This document shows, piece after piece, positions 9,761 through 17,513 of a DNA stretch of 64,000 nt; the stretch's first letter is position 1; every line of letters begins with the position of its first letter. A program made the translations under genes and the position numbers. This DNA comes from Gelidibacter sp038243395 (GTDB lineage Bacteria > Bacteroidota > Bacteroidia > Flavobacteriales > Flavobacteriaceae), in contig JBBSRC010000003.1 of assembly GCA_038243395.1 (NCBI GenBank), positions 30,799 to 94,798 of the forward strand, given 5' to 3'. The notes beneath the pieces were generated by a model. The model worked only from the letters and a program-made list of their open reading frames with translations, was not told the DNA's origin and did not search any database.

Positions 9761-10213
9761 TTAGCGTTCTATTCTCAAAGTGTTCGATATACGTTCCGTT
9801 TTCAAATCAAATTCCATGTCACACATTTCACATCTGTATTTATGCTTGGTGTAAAATGGTAATGAAGAAAATAAGACACCAAAAACATACCCTAAAAGTG
9901 ATTTCAAATCTTTAATTGTAGAAATTAATTCAATATGAATACTTTTACAGTTAGGACATTGAATGGATTTACCATCATAACCAAAGGCATACGGTTTTAT
10001 GGCATTTAAAATCTGCTTGGCTTCTGAAGCTTGATAGGAAAGGACTTTCAATTTTACCCCACCAATAGCACGGCTTACTAAGGGATCCGTGTCTATAGTA
10101 AGATTATCGGTCAAAAAAACTCTGATGCCATCAGATTCCAACCTGCCTTTAATAATTTGTGCTTCTGAGGAGTATTGAAATACAGCAACTGTTGTGAAAG
10201 TCTCGTTTATCAT
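9761..10213 (-). CDS. DUF2007-like protein with C-terminal zinc-ribbon-like motif
   Basis: The start is the ATG giving MINETFTTVAVFQYSSEAQ; it overlaps the stop of the upstream PLP enzyme in an ATGA arrangement, so the two are translationally coupled. The N-terminal half (SSEAQIIKGRLESDGIRVFLTDN) is the DUF2007 pattern, a small fold related to PII-type signalling proteins. Downstream, CPNC and CEMC pairs flank a hydrophobic segment (LLGYVFGVLFSSLPF), which would form a zinc ribbon interrupted by a membrane-contacting hairpin. Function is not known. The longer frame start at 10282 lies inside the neighbouring gene and was not used. Confidence 0.75.
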   Translation of the reverse strand: MINETFTTVAVFQYSSEAQIIKGRLESDGIRVFLTDNLTIDTDPLVSRAIGGVKLKVLSYQASEAKQILNAIKPYAFGYDGKSIQCPNCKSIHIELISTIKDLKSLLGYVFGVLFSSLPFYTKHKYRCEMCDMEFDLKTERISNTLRIER

Positions 10214-11355
10214 GGGAAGAAGGTTGCTAAGAGTGACAAAACTTTTGAGATTTCTTCCTCTGAGTTGTAGGCATGAATGCAAAACCGAATGCGCTCTTGC
10301 CCTTTAGGAACTGTTGGAGAAAAGACAGGTTCAGGATCAAAGCCATTTTCATTGAGATATCGCACAATTTTTTTGACTTTCTCACTGTCGAAAACGGTGC
10401 AACATTGTATGGCAGAGTTACTCTCTGTAAAATACTTTTGCAGTTGTTTTTCTTCCAATATGTTTTTGAAAAACCGAATGTTCTCATGTAACTTTTTAAG
10501 GGCATGCGTGAGTTCCAATTCTTTATATACCGCTTTTATAGTCATTAATGAATGCGGTGGAATGGCGGTAGTGTAACTGGAAGGACTTGAGAATTTGATA
10601 AGATAATCAATAAGGCCTTGATCTCCCAATATGGCTGCACCATGTGAGCTTAACGCTTTTCCGAAACTGATCAGTCGTGCAAAAACGGCCTTGTCAATTC
10701 CCAAACTATGCACTAAACCAACACCTTGCTGTCCAAAAATACCAATCGCGTGCGCCTCGTCAACAATCAGTCGGAATTTATTCTGCTCACAATAGTTGGC
10801 TAGAGCCACCAAATCTGGGGAGTCTCCATCGATTGAAAATACGGATTCCGTAGCAATATAAATTTCCGTATGGGCCGTGAAATGCTGTTGTTCATTTTGG
10901 CAGATCCGCTTTAAGTCTTCCAGATCATTATGTTTGAAAGCGAAAGCCTTCGCACTGCCCATCGTCATACCGTCCCTTATAGAGGCATGAATCAATGCAT
11001 CATAAAATATCACATCGTCCTGCTGAGGCACACAAGAGAAAAATCCAAGATTTGCGTTGTAACCGGAATTAAAAATTAAAGCCGCATTGCAATGATAAGT
11101 TTTACAGATGAGTTCCTCGACTTCAGCATAGAGTTGATGATTGCCCGACAAGAGCCAGGAACCTTTGGAACCATTTTGAAAAATAAATTCATTTTCTAAA
11201 TAATAATGGGTACGGTCAAAAATCTCATTCGACATTGAGAATCCGAGATAATCATTGGAGGCAAAATCCACTAATAATTGCGGCGCGTCCAATGCTCTGA
11301 AAGTGATTTCAGCATTACGAGAATCCAACTGGTCTTGAAGTTTTTTGGGTATCAT
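10210..11355 (-). CDS. bioF: BioF-like 8-amino-7-oxononanoate synthase family PLP enzyme
   Basis: An alpha-oxoamine synthase of 381 residues. Visible features are the substrate-entry motif FASNDYLGFS, the GSKGSWLLSGNH loop, VDEAHAIGIFG (Asp binding the PLP pyridine nitrogen) and the Schiff-base lysine in SFGKALSSHGAA (about K233). It condenses an acyl-CoA with an amino acid, with pimeloyl-CoA plus alanine in biotin synthesis being the most likely case. bioA, bioD and bioB are not in the window, so glycine C-acetyltransferase-like activity cannot be excluded. The ATG at 11355 giving MIPKKLQ is preferred; a TATCTTTA box sits 4 bases before it. The stop overlaps the downstream DUF2007 start. Confidence 0.8.
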   Translation of the reverse strand: MIPKKLQDQLDSRNAEITFRALDAPQLLVDFASNDYLGFSMSNEIFDRTHYYLENEFIFQNGSKGSWLLSGNHQLYAEVEELICKTYHCNAALIFNSGYNANLGFFSCVPQQDDVIFYDALIHASIRDGMTMGSAKAFAFKHNDLEDLKRICQNEQQHFTAHTEIYIATESVFSIDGDSPDLVALANYCEQNKFRLIVDEAHAIGIFGQQGVGLVHSLGIDKAVFARLISFGKALSSHGAAILGDQGLIDYLIKFSSPSSYTTAIPPHSLMTIKAVYKELELTHALKKLHENIRFFKNILEEKQLQKYFTESNSAIQCCTVFDSEKVKKIVRYLNENGFDPEPVFSPTVPKGQERIRFCIHAYNSEEEISKVLSLLATFFP

Positions 11356-11359
11356 GATG

Positions 11360-11367
11360 TAAAGATA
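11360..11367 (-). promoter_or_regulatory. TAnnTTTA -7 box abutting bioF-like start
   Basis: On the minus strand TATCTTTA lies 4 bases upstream of the ATG, differing from TAnnTTTG only in the last base. The spacing equals that at panD and uvrC. Confidence 0.35.
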
Positions 11368-11436
11368 CAAAGACCGTACAGGTATTAATAGCGCATAAAG
11401 TTACAAAATAGATAAATAATTTTTAAATAAAAATTA

Positions 11437-11482
11437 TTGTTTATCGATAATTTATTTTAAATTTGTTATCGTTATTCGATAA
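11437..11482 (+). promoter_or_regulatory. promoter with two TTATCG palindromic operators (DUF2975 cassette)
   Basis: A TAAATTTG -7 box (11458-11465) follows a TTG -33-like element (11437-11439) at 18 bases. A perfect palindrome TTATCGATAA (11441-11450) lies between the two boxes. A second inverted repeat, TTATCG-N5-CGATAA (11466-11482), covers the predicted start of transcription. Both sites share the same half-site, so a single dimeric repressor, most simply the XRE protein of this cassette, could block the promoter. The box positions are read directly; the regulator is inferred. Confidence 0.6.
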
Positions 11483-11486
11483 TTAT

Positions 11487-12011
11487 ATGAAAGATCGTAC
11501 TAAAATACTCAGTATTGTGACCTATGTTGTCATCTTGGCTTCAGTATCTATTTTACTGAATGAAGTTGGTGAATTCAATTTTGAGCAATTCAAGGAATTT
11601 CAAAGTTGGTCCAAAACGGCCGATAAAAATGCATCATGGTGGACTTCAGAAAATGCTTTACAATGGAGTTTTTAAGCTGTCAGTGCAGGGCTCTTTTTCT
11701 GGAAGGCTTATCTAATTTACGGATTCACCTATTTTCTTTCGATCTTGAATGAAATTGAAAAGGGGAATTATTTCAGTAATAAAAATATAATGTCATTTAA
11801 AAAAGTGGGAAATATATTCACAGGTTATGTAATTAATGTTTTAGTTCTCAAACTGGTATTAATATATATTGAAGGAAATAGGTTTTCAATTATGCAGCAG
11901 TTCAGAGAAGATTTTTTAATTCTCTTACCTGCAGGAATGGCATTTTATATTCTCGCAGAATTATTTAAGCAAGCACAAGCGAATCAAGAGGACAGTGAAT
12001 TAACAATATAA
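11487..12011 (+). pseudogene. DUF2975 membrane protein, interrupted by in-frame TAA
   Basis: Translation from the ATG at 11487 gives a DUF2975-like protein of 174 residues if the TAA at 11673-11675 is read through. The frame is unchanged on both sides of the stop: upstream ends SENALQWSF, downstream continues AVSAGLFFWKAYLIYG and includes the family segment NEIEKGNYFSNKNI. Four hydrophobic segments are present in total, one before and three after the stop. The C terminus EDSELTI matches the next paralogue. It is a nonsense mutation or a sequencing error; a simple indel cannot explain it because the frame is kept. The next gene starts on its stop codon. Confidence 0.7.
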
Positions 12012-12508
12012 TGATGAAACGAAATATACTTTTTAAAACATTAGTTGATATTTTATTCATAGCCCAAGTAGTTGGCTTTATCGGTATTATTTTCCTCATT
12101 CCATCAGGCGTTATGAGAATTAATATGGTTGACCTGCCGGTTTTAGAATGGACTTGGGTTTCATGGATTATTTTGTTTTTAAGTTTGATTGGATATATCG
12201 TTTTTGTAATGGGACTTTTTCATTTAAGGAAAGTTGCGCGGCATTTGTTGGCTAACATATATTTTGATTTGTCAGTGGTAAACCATTTGAAAAAAAGTGG
12301 ACGTTATTTTATTATCACTGGTATCGCAAGCTTTATAGTTTTTATAATCGTTTGGTTAGTCAAAATTACTATGCATGAATTTTCATTATATCATTTTGAT
12401 TTTATGGTCTCTTTATTTATTATGAGTATCGGCTTGTTTTTTATCATTCAAAGTGAAGTCATCATGCAAGCCAAGGATTTTAAGGATGAAAGCGAATTAA
12501 CGATTTGA
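12011..12508 (+). CDS. DUF2975 family four-helix membrane protein (paralogue 2)
   Basis: A 165-residue protein with four hydrophobic segments (about 10-30, 47-70, 98-118, 128-148) and the C-terminal tail DESELTI. Its ATG overlaps the TAA of the preceding frame by one base, which shows the first gene was meant to be translated to its end. The DUF2975 family is common in Firmicutes and Bacteroidetes and is typically encoded beside a small XRE regulator. Its molecular role is unknown. A second ATG directly after the first (12014) is an equally possible start. Confidence 0.8.
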   Translation: MMKRNILFKTLVDILFIAQVVGFIGIIFLIPSGVMRINMVDLPVLEWTWVSWIILFLSLIGYIVFVMGLFHLRKVARHLLANIYFDLSVVNHLKKSGRYFIITGIASFIVFIIVWLVKITMHEFSLYHFDFMVSLFIMSIGLFFIIQSEVIMQAKDFKDESELTI

Positions 12509-12575
12509 ATAGCTCTATAATTATCTGTTTGATATCGCTCAAAGCGTGGGAATACGACAAATTAAATAATAAATA

Positions 12576-13052
12576 ATGAAGAATATTAAAATTTTAAATG
12601 GCTTTGTAATCTTTATGATTGCGTTTCATGTGTTTAATTTTGTGGCCAATATTTATTTGGTGGAGATTGCTGAATTTGGAGAAACACTTAAAGCTAATTA
12701 CGACCGAGTGGTTTTTGGACAAGTGACTGCATACATCCTTATTGTTTTATTCGTATTTACATTTGCCGGGCTTATTTATTTGCAACGCGCCATCTCCAAT
12801 TGTATAAGTAAAGACTATTTTAATGCCCGGATCGCAGGCGAATTTAAATATGCTGGTATTTTCCTATTACTTTCAGAGGGATTTGGTTTGATTTTCAATG
12901 TGCTTTTGTTTTGGAAATCTGAAGGAAATACTAATTTTGGATTTTTAGGAATGGACTTTTTTATGTTGATTATTGCCTTCAGTTTGTATGTTATTGCTGA
13001 TGCGATAGAAAATAGAAGTTTAATGCGTCAAGACAACGAATTAGCCATATAG
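12576..13052 (+). CDS. DUF2975 family four-helix membrane protein (paralogue 3)
   Basis: A 158-residue protein with four predicted membrane segments (about 7-27, 50-70, 92-110, 124-142) and a soluble loop between segments 2 and 3 (LQRAISNCISKDYFNARIAGEFKY) that is the conserved core of the family. It ends DNELAI, matching the tails of the two upstream paralogues. The 67-base gap before it is the only sizeable gap within the cassette; no separate promoter was recognised there. The XRE gene follows after 3 bases. Confidence 0.8.
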   Translation: MKNIKILNGFVIFMIAFHVFNFVANIYLVEIAEFGETLKANYDRVVFGQVTAYILIVLFVFTFAGLIYLQRAISNCISKDYFNARIAGEFKYAGIFLLLSEGFGLIFNVLLFWKSEGNTNFGFLGMDFFMLIIAFSLYVIADAIENRSLMRQDNELAI

Positions 13053-13055
13053 ATT

Positions 13056-13262
13056 ATGTCCATTATCATAAATCTCGATATCATGCTCGAAAAAAGAGGC
13101 ATGAAAAGCAATGAGCTTGCGGATATTGTAGGCATTACAACGGCCAATCTTTCCATTCTTAAAACTGGAAAAGCCAGAGCCGTTCGGTTTTCTACGTTGG
13201 AAGCTATTTGTCTAGCTTTGGATTGTCAACCGGGGGATATTTTAGAATTTATTAAAGATTAG
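13056..13262 (+). CDS. small XRE/Cro-type transcriptional regulator (YozG-like)
   Basis: A 68-residue protein that is almost entirely a helix-turn-helix: LDIMLEKRGMKSNELADIVGITTANLSILKTGKARAVRFSTLEAICLALDC, followed by the typical QPGDILEF end. Small regulators of this type accompany DUF2975 genes. It begins 3 bases after paralogue 3 and so is expressed with the membrane proteins. The palindromes upstream of the cassette are the obvious candidate binding sites, which would make the operon self-regulated. That link is inference. Confidence 0.9.
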   Translation: MSIIINLDIMLEKRGMKSNELADIVGITTANLSILKTGKARAVRFSTLEAICLALDCQPGDILEFIKD

Positions 13263-13278
13263 AGAATTATATGAACAG

Positions 13279-13324
13279 AGACCTGACAGGTTATCAATCC
13301 CGAAACTTCGGGAATGTCAGGTCT
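13279..13324. repeat. nested inverted repeat after the XRE gene (terminator-like)
   Basis: AGACCTGACA (13279-13288) pairs with TGTCAGGTCT (13315-13324), enclosing an inner hairpin CCCGAAACTTCGGG (13299-13312). A short A-run follows (GAAAAAC), but there is no T-run, so termination on the plus strand is uncertain. Confidence 0.7.
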
Positions 13325-13335
13325 GAAAAACATCG

Positions 13336-13343
13336 TATATTTG
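13336..13343 (+). promoter_or_regulatory. TAnnTTTG -7 box for the M61 peptidase gene
   Basis: TATATTTG matches the consensus and leaves 19 bases to the ATG at 13363. Confidence 0.4.
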
Positions 13344-13362
13344 AGAATCAAAATTTCTAATT

Positions 13363-15150
13363 ATGATCCGTATTCTCTTCTGCTTGACATTTGTTCTGTC
13401 TTCATTCGTTTTTCAAGCGCAAATTTCTTCAAAATATAACATTTCCTTTGAAAATGCCGTCCACCATGAGGCGTCTATTCAAGCAACATTTACTAATTTG
13501 AAGTCTGATATTGTGGAATTTTCCATGAGCCGTTCTTCTCCTGGTCGTTACGCATTGCACGAGTTTGCTAAAAACGTGTATAATGTGAAGGTTACGGACG
13601 GCAAAGGGAAAGAGCTTGACTTTACAAGACCGAATCCATCCTCATGGAGCGTTAAAGGTCATGACGGCACCATAGTGGTCAGTTATGCCTTATTTGGTAA
13701 CCATGGCGACGGTACTTATGCACAAATTGATGAAACGCATGCGCATCTGAATTCGCCCGCAACCTTCATCTATGTTCCAGAACTTGAAGCTCAAGAAATA
13801 GAAGTGACTTTCAAAATTCGCAAAGATTTAAATTGGAAAATTGCCACCCAACTTAAACATCAAGAGGATGATACTTATTACGCAAAAGATTTTCAATATT
13901 TAATGGACAGTCCAGTGGAGGTTGCGAATTTCAGAGAACGTTCTTTTAAAGTGAAAGAGCAGACTATCAGATTTGTTTTGCACGACGATGACGCCACAGA
14001 ACAACAGATAGATGTTTATTTTGAAAAGGTCAAAAAAGTAGTTTTAGAGCAAAAGCAGGTATTTGGAGAAGTACCAACATTTGATTATGGTGAATATATT
14101 TTTCTCGCCTGCTATATGCCAAACGCGACCGGAGATGGCATGGAGCATAGAAACTCGACATCAATCCCTAGTTCCAGAAGCTTGTCAAATGGTGGAATAG
14201 AAACGAATATCGGAACCGTAGCCCATGAATTTTTCCATATTTGGAATGTGGAGCGTCTGCGTCCAAAATCCTTGGAGCCTTTTGATTTTTCAAGAGCGAA
14301 TATGAGTGGCGATCTATGGTTTGCCGAAGGATTTACAAGTTATTTTGATGATTTGTCTTTGGTAAGATCAGGAATTATAAGTCAAGAAAAATATTTTGAT
14401 GGACTCACACGAACTTTCAATTATGTGTGGACGTCTCCCGCGCGTCAATTTTTCAATCCAATCGAAATGAGTTACCAAGCACCTTTTACAGATGCAGCAC
14501 GATCGGTAGATGAAACCAACAGAGAAAACACATTTATTTCCTATTATTCCTACGGAAGTATGTTGGGATTAGCCTTGGATTTATCCTTGAGAGAAAAAAA
14601 TCTTACTCTTGATGGTTATATGACCTTAATGTGGAATAGGTTCGGAAAACCTGAAATTCCTTATACCGTTGAAGATTTGCATAAAACCTTAAATACCTTT
14701 GCAGGGAAGGAATTTGGCGATGATTTCTTTAATAATTACATCTATAAAAGTGGAATGCCAAATTATGAGCCACTTTTAAGACAGGTCGGTGTGACGTTGG
14801 AAACCAAAAACAATATAAGTGTTGGTGCTATAGTCAGGAATCAAAAAATACTAAGCAATCCTAAAATTGGTACTTCGGCTTATAAGGCTGGCATTCAAAA
14901 AGGTGATAAGCTGCTTAAGGTTGGAACAATTGCTCTTGACGGTAATGTAGATGTCAATGCCGTTTTAAACACGTTTAAAATAGGGGAAAAGGTCATAGTT
15001 GTGGTTGAACGTTTTTTGAGTCAAAAAGAAATCACACTCACAATTGGGACAAATGTGTCTTACGAATTGAAGCTACTAGACGACAGTTCTAAAGAAGTAT
15101 CCAAAAAAATAAAACAACTAAGGGCAAGTTGGCTAAACTCTAAAGTGTAA
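13363..15150 (+). CDS. M61 family metallopeptidase (glycyl aminopeptidase-like) with PDZ domain
   Basis: A 595-residue secreted enzyme with a signal peptide (IRILFCLTFVLSSFVFQAQ). The N-terminal beta domain precedes a gluzincin catalytic domain: zinc ligands in A-H288-EFF-H292 followed by WNVERLRP, and the third ligand Glu in LWFAEGFTSYF (about residue 321), then YYSYGSMLGLALDL. A PDZ-like domain follows (about 475-560; IVRNQKIL...AYKAGIQKGDKLLKVG). M61 enzymes remove N-terminal Gly or Ala residues or cleave peptides in the periplasm. The length is normal for the family. It has its own -7 box and appears monocistronic. Confidence 0.9.
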   Translation: MIRILFCLTFVLSSFVFQAQISSKYNISFENAVHHEASIQATFTNLKSDIVEFSMSRSSPGRYALHEFAKNVYNVKVTDGKGKELDFTRPNPSSWSVKGHDGTIVVSYALFGNHGDGTYAQIDETHAHLNSPATFIYVPELEAQEIEVTFKIRKDLNWKIATQLKHQEDDTYYAKDFQYLMDSPVEVANFRERSFKVKEQTIRFVLHDDDATEQQIDVYFEKVKKVVLEQKQVFGEVPTFDYGEYIFLACYMPNATGDGMEHRNSTSIPSSRSLSNGGIETNIGTVAHEFFHIWNVERLRPKSLEPFDFSRANMSGDLWFAEGFTSYFDDLSLVRSGIISQEKYFDGLTRTFNYVWTSPARQFFNPIEMSYQAPFTDAARSVDETNRENTFISYYSYGSMLGLALDLSLREKNLTLDGYMTLMWNRFGKPEIPYTVEDLHKTLNTFAGKEFGDDFFNNYIYKSGMPNYEPLLRQVGVTLETKNNISVGAIVRNQKILSNPKIGTSAYKAGIQKGDKLLKVGTIALDGNVDVNAVLNTFKIGEKVIVVVERFLSQKEITLTIGTNVSYELKLLDDSSKEVSKKIKQLRASWLNSKV

Positions 15151-15462
15151 ATTAGAAGATTGAAGTACTAAGTATAAAAAACAAAGAGAATCTTAATATG
15201 CTTATAGAACTCTTGTAATTGAAATCTTCATGCTCTGACAGAATGTTCTGACTTTAAATTTGAACGCTTTAAATAATTCTTACGACTTGCATTTACCAGT
15301 TTTTCGAGATATATAACAATGACGCTCAATATCAAATGGCGTATTATGAAATATCAAATCTGAAAAGATTCTTACTGGATCAGCGATTGGTATAAATTGG
15401 TATAAAAATAAAAAATCACGCTTTTGAGCGTGATTTTTTGATTTATGATTCGTGTGTCTTGA
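15151..15462. other. 312-base gap, terminator only
   Basis: This AT-rich gap between convergent genes has no credible frame. The only recognised element is the bidirectional terminator at 15411-15439. Confidence 0.6.
15411..15439. terminator. bidirectional intrinsic terminator
   Basis: AAAAATCACGC and GCGTGATTTTT form a perfect 11-base stem around a TTTTGA-type loop, with A and T tracts on both sides. It separates atpC (minus) from the M61 gene (plus). Confidence 0.9.
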
Positions 15463-15738
15463 TTAGTCCACCAATACAATCACTTTATTGTCTTTCATTT
15501 CAACGGTACCGCTGTTGATATGCATGACCCAACTTCCATCTTCCTGAGTAAAGCTATTCGTGTGGCTTTCTGCAATCGTTGCATTGCCTCTGAATTTCAG
15601 TTTACCTTTTCCAAGAATGGAAACAATAGCCGCGTGACCATTCAACATTTGGAATTCACCCTCAACACCTGGAACCGTAACGCTTTCTACATTACCACTA
15701 ACAAGTGAAGCTTCTGGGGATACAATTTCTAAATACAT
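15463..15738 (-). CDS. atpC: F1Fo ATP synthase epsilon subunit
   Basis: The start chosen is the ATG giving MYLEIVSPEASLVSG; an in-frame extension to 15762 is not family-like. The 91-residue product corresponds to the N-terminal beta-sandwich of epsilon (VESVTVPGVEGEFQMLNGHAA) and stops before the C-terminal helical hairpin that many bacteria have, as is usual in Bacteroidetes. It forms part of the central stalk. It follows atpD after 76 bases that contain a small heptamer-type repeat. The other ATP synthase genes are not in the window, so this is the detached atpD-atpC pair. Confidence 0.93.
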   Translation of the reverse strand: MYLEIVSPEASLVSGNVESVTVPGVEGEFQMLNGHAAIVSILGKGKLKFRGNATIAESHTNSFTQEDGSWVMHINSGTVEMKDNKVIVLVD

Positions 15739-15744
15739 ATTTTT

Positions 15745-15807
15745 ATAGTTTGCAGTCCACAATCTTCAGTCGGCAGCCACTTAGAACTGAAGACTGAAGA
15801 CTGCCTA
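15745..15807. repeat. heptamer-type inverted/tandem repeat between atpD and atpC
   Basis: ACTGAAG is repeated twice at 15786-15799 and followed by ACTGCCT; the complementary words CTTCAGT (15764-15770) and CAGTC lie on the other side, so the stretch can fold into a hairpin within the atpD-atpC mRNA. Confidence 0.6.
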
Positions 15808-15814
15808 CTTATTT

Positions 15815-17323
15815 TTAAGCTTCAGCAAGCATTTTCTCTCCAGATTCAATAGCTTCTTCAATTGTTCCTTTGAGGTTGAAAGCAGATTCTGGCAAGTGAT
15901 CCAATTCACCATCCATAATCATGTTAAAACCTTTGATCGTTTCTTTAATATCTACCAATACACCAGGAATCCCTGTAAACTGTTCAGCAACGTGGAACGG
16001 TTGTGACAAGAAACGTTGTACACGTCTTGCACGTCCTACGGCCATTTTATCTTCTTCAGATAGTTCTTCCATTCCTAGAATGGCGATAATATCTTGTAAT
16101 TCTTTATAGCGTTGTAAAAGTTCTTTTACATTTTGCGCACAGTCATAATGCTCTTTACCTAAAATCTCAGCAGTAAGAATACGTGATGTCGAATCCAATG
16201 GATCAACAGCCGGATAAATTCCTAACTCAGCAATTTTACGCGACAATACGGTTGTAGCATCCAAGTGGGCAAACGTTGTTGCAGGAGCAGGATCCGTCAA
16301 GTCATCCGCAGGTACATAAACCGCTTGCACAGATGTAATAGAACCTCTTTTTGTTGAAGTAATACGCTCTTGCATGGCACCCATTTCAGTTGCCAATGTT
16401 GGTTGGTAACCTACCGCAGATGGCATACGACCTAATAAGGCAGATACTTCAGAACCAGCTTGTGTAAAACGGAAGATATTATCAACGAAGAAAAGTACGT
16501 CTTTTCCTTGTCCTTCACCAGCACCATCACGGAAATATTCAGCAATAGTCAATCCTGATAGAGCCACACGAGCACGAGCTCCTGGAGGTTCGTTCATTTG
16601 TCCAAAAACGAAAGTTGCTTTAGATTCTTTCATCACAGACATATCAACTTTAGATAGATCCCATCCGCCTTCTTCCATCGATTGCATGAAATCATCACCA
16701 TATCTGATAATGCCAGACTCTAACATCTCTCTCAAAAGGTCATTTCCTTCACGAGTTCTTTCTCCAACTCCAGCAAATACTGAAAGTCCACCGTGACCTT
16801 TTGCAATATTGTTAATCAACTCCTGGATCAAAACCGTTTTACCAACACCAGCACCACCGAATAAACCAATTTTACCTCCTTTTGCATAAGGCTCAATTAA
16901 ATCGATAACTTTAATACCTGTAAATAAAACTTCTGTGGAAGTGGATAGATCTTCAAATTTAGGTGCTTGTCTGTGGATAGGCAGCCCAGCGTTACCTGCT
17001 TTAGGCAAATTACCTAATCCATCAATAGCATCACCAATAACATTAAACAAACGTCCGTAAACATCATCGCCAATTGGCATTTGAATAGGATTACCAGTAG
17101 CAAGTACTTCAGTGCCTCTGCTCAATCCGTCAGAAGAATCCATCGCAATGGTACGAACCGTATCTTCACCGATATGAGATTGAACCTCTAATACCAATAA
17201 AGAACCGTCAGGTCTTTTAATTTCTAAAGAATCATAGATTTTTGGAAGCTCTGAACCCGCTTCAAACGCTACGTCGATAACTGGACCAACGATTTGTGCA
17301 ACTTTACCTGTAACTTTTGACAT
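15815..17323 (-). CDS. atpD: F1Fo ATP synthase beta subunit
   Basis: A 502-residue catalytic subunit. It has the beta-barrel N terminus (GKVAQIVGPVIDVAF), the P-loop GGAGVGKT (about 160-167), GERTREGNDL with the catalytic Glu/Arg region, and the conserved ALSGLTIAEYFRD and DNIFRFTQAGSEVSALLGR segments. It makes ATP in the F1 head using the proton or sodium gradient. A TATCTTTG promoter box lies about 80 bases upstream (17406-17413, minus strand). Confidence 0.98.
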   Translation of the reverse strand: MSKVTGKVAQIVGPVIDVAFEAGSELPKIYDSLEIKRPDGSLLVLEVQSHIGEDTVRTIAMDSSDGLSRGTEVLATGNPIQMPIGDDVYGRLFNVIGDAIDGLGNLPKAGNAGLPIHRQAPKFEDLSTSTEVLFTGIKVIDLIEPYAKGGKIGLFGGAGVGKTVLIQELINNIAKGHGGLSVFAGVGERTREGNDLLREMLESGIIRYGDDFMQSMEEGGWDLSKVDMSVMKESKATFVFGQMNEPPGARARVALSGLTIAEYFRDGAGEGQGKDVLFFVDNIFRFTQAGSEVSALLGRMPSAVGYQPTLATEMGAMQERITSTKRGSITSVQAVYVPADDLTDPAPATTFAHLDATTVLSRKIAELGIYPAVDPLDSTSRILTAEILGKEHYDCAQNVKELLQRYKELQDIIAILGMEELSEEDKMAVGRARRVQRFLSQPFHVAEQFTGIPGVLVDIKETIKGFNMIMDGELDHLPESAFNLKGTIEEAIESGEKMLAEA

Positions 17324-17405
17324 TACTTATATGTTTAATGTTGAGTTGAATATAATACGAAAAAATCTTAACGCAATCAGGTCGAGTCTGACATTTTTCG
17401 CGCTG

Positions 17406-17413
17406 CAAAGATA
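17406..17413 (-). promoter_or_regulatory. TAnnTTTG -7 box of atpD-atpC
   Basis: On the minus strand TATCTTTG matches the consensus exactly, giving a leader of about 75 bases before the atpD ATG. The -33 region is only a T-rich tract. Confidence 0.5.
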
Positions 17414-17465
17414 TATGTTTTTAATTAAAAAGGGAAGCGCTTTTGAGGCTTTTTTAAGCATAAAA

Positions 17466-17491
17466 AAACACCTTCTGTGGAAAGGTGTTTT
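17466..17491. terminator. intrinsic terminator after the GDSL lipoprotein gene
   Basis: AAAACACCTT and AAAGGTGTTTT form the stem around CTGTGG, with A-rich (T on the minus strand) flanks. It ends the TonB receptor-GDSL operon. Confidence 0.85.
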
Positions 17492-17513
17492 AATATATAA
17501 ATCTATGTCTTTT

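Noticed and set aside
9665..9862. 65-codon plus-strand frame at the edge of the 9.3-9.7 kb gap
   Set aside because: It overlaps the DUF2007 gene on the opposite strand and has no motif or start signal.
10227..10576. Several 72-99 codon frames in the 5' part of the DUF2007/bioF junction
   Set aside because: All overlap the bioF-like frame, which carries the PLP-enzyme motifs.
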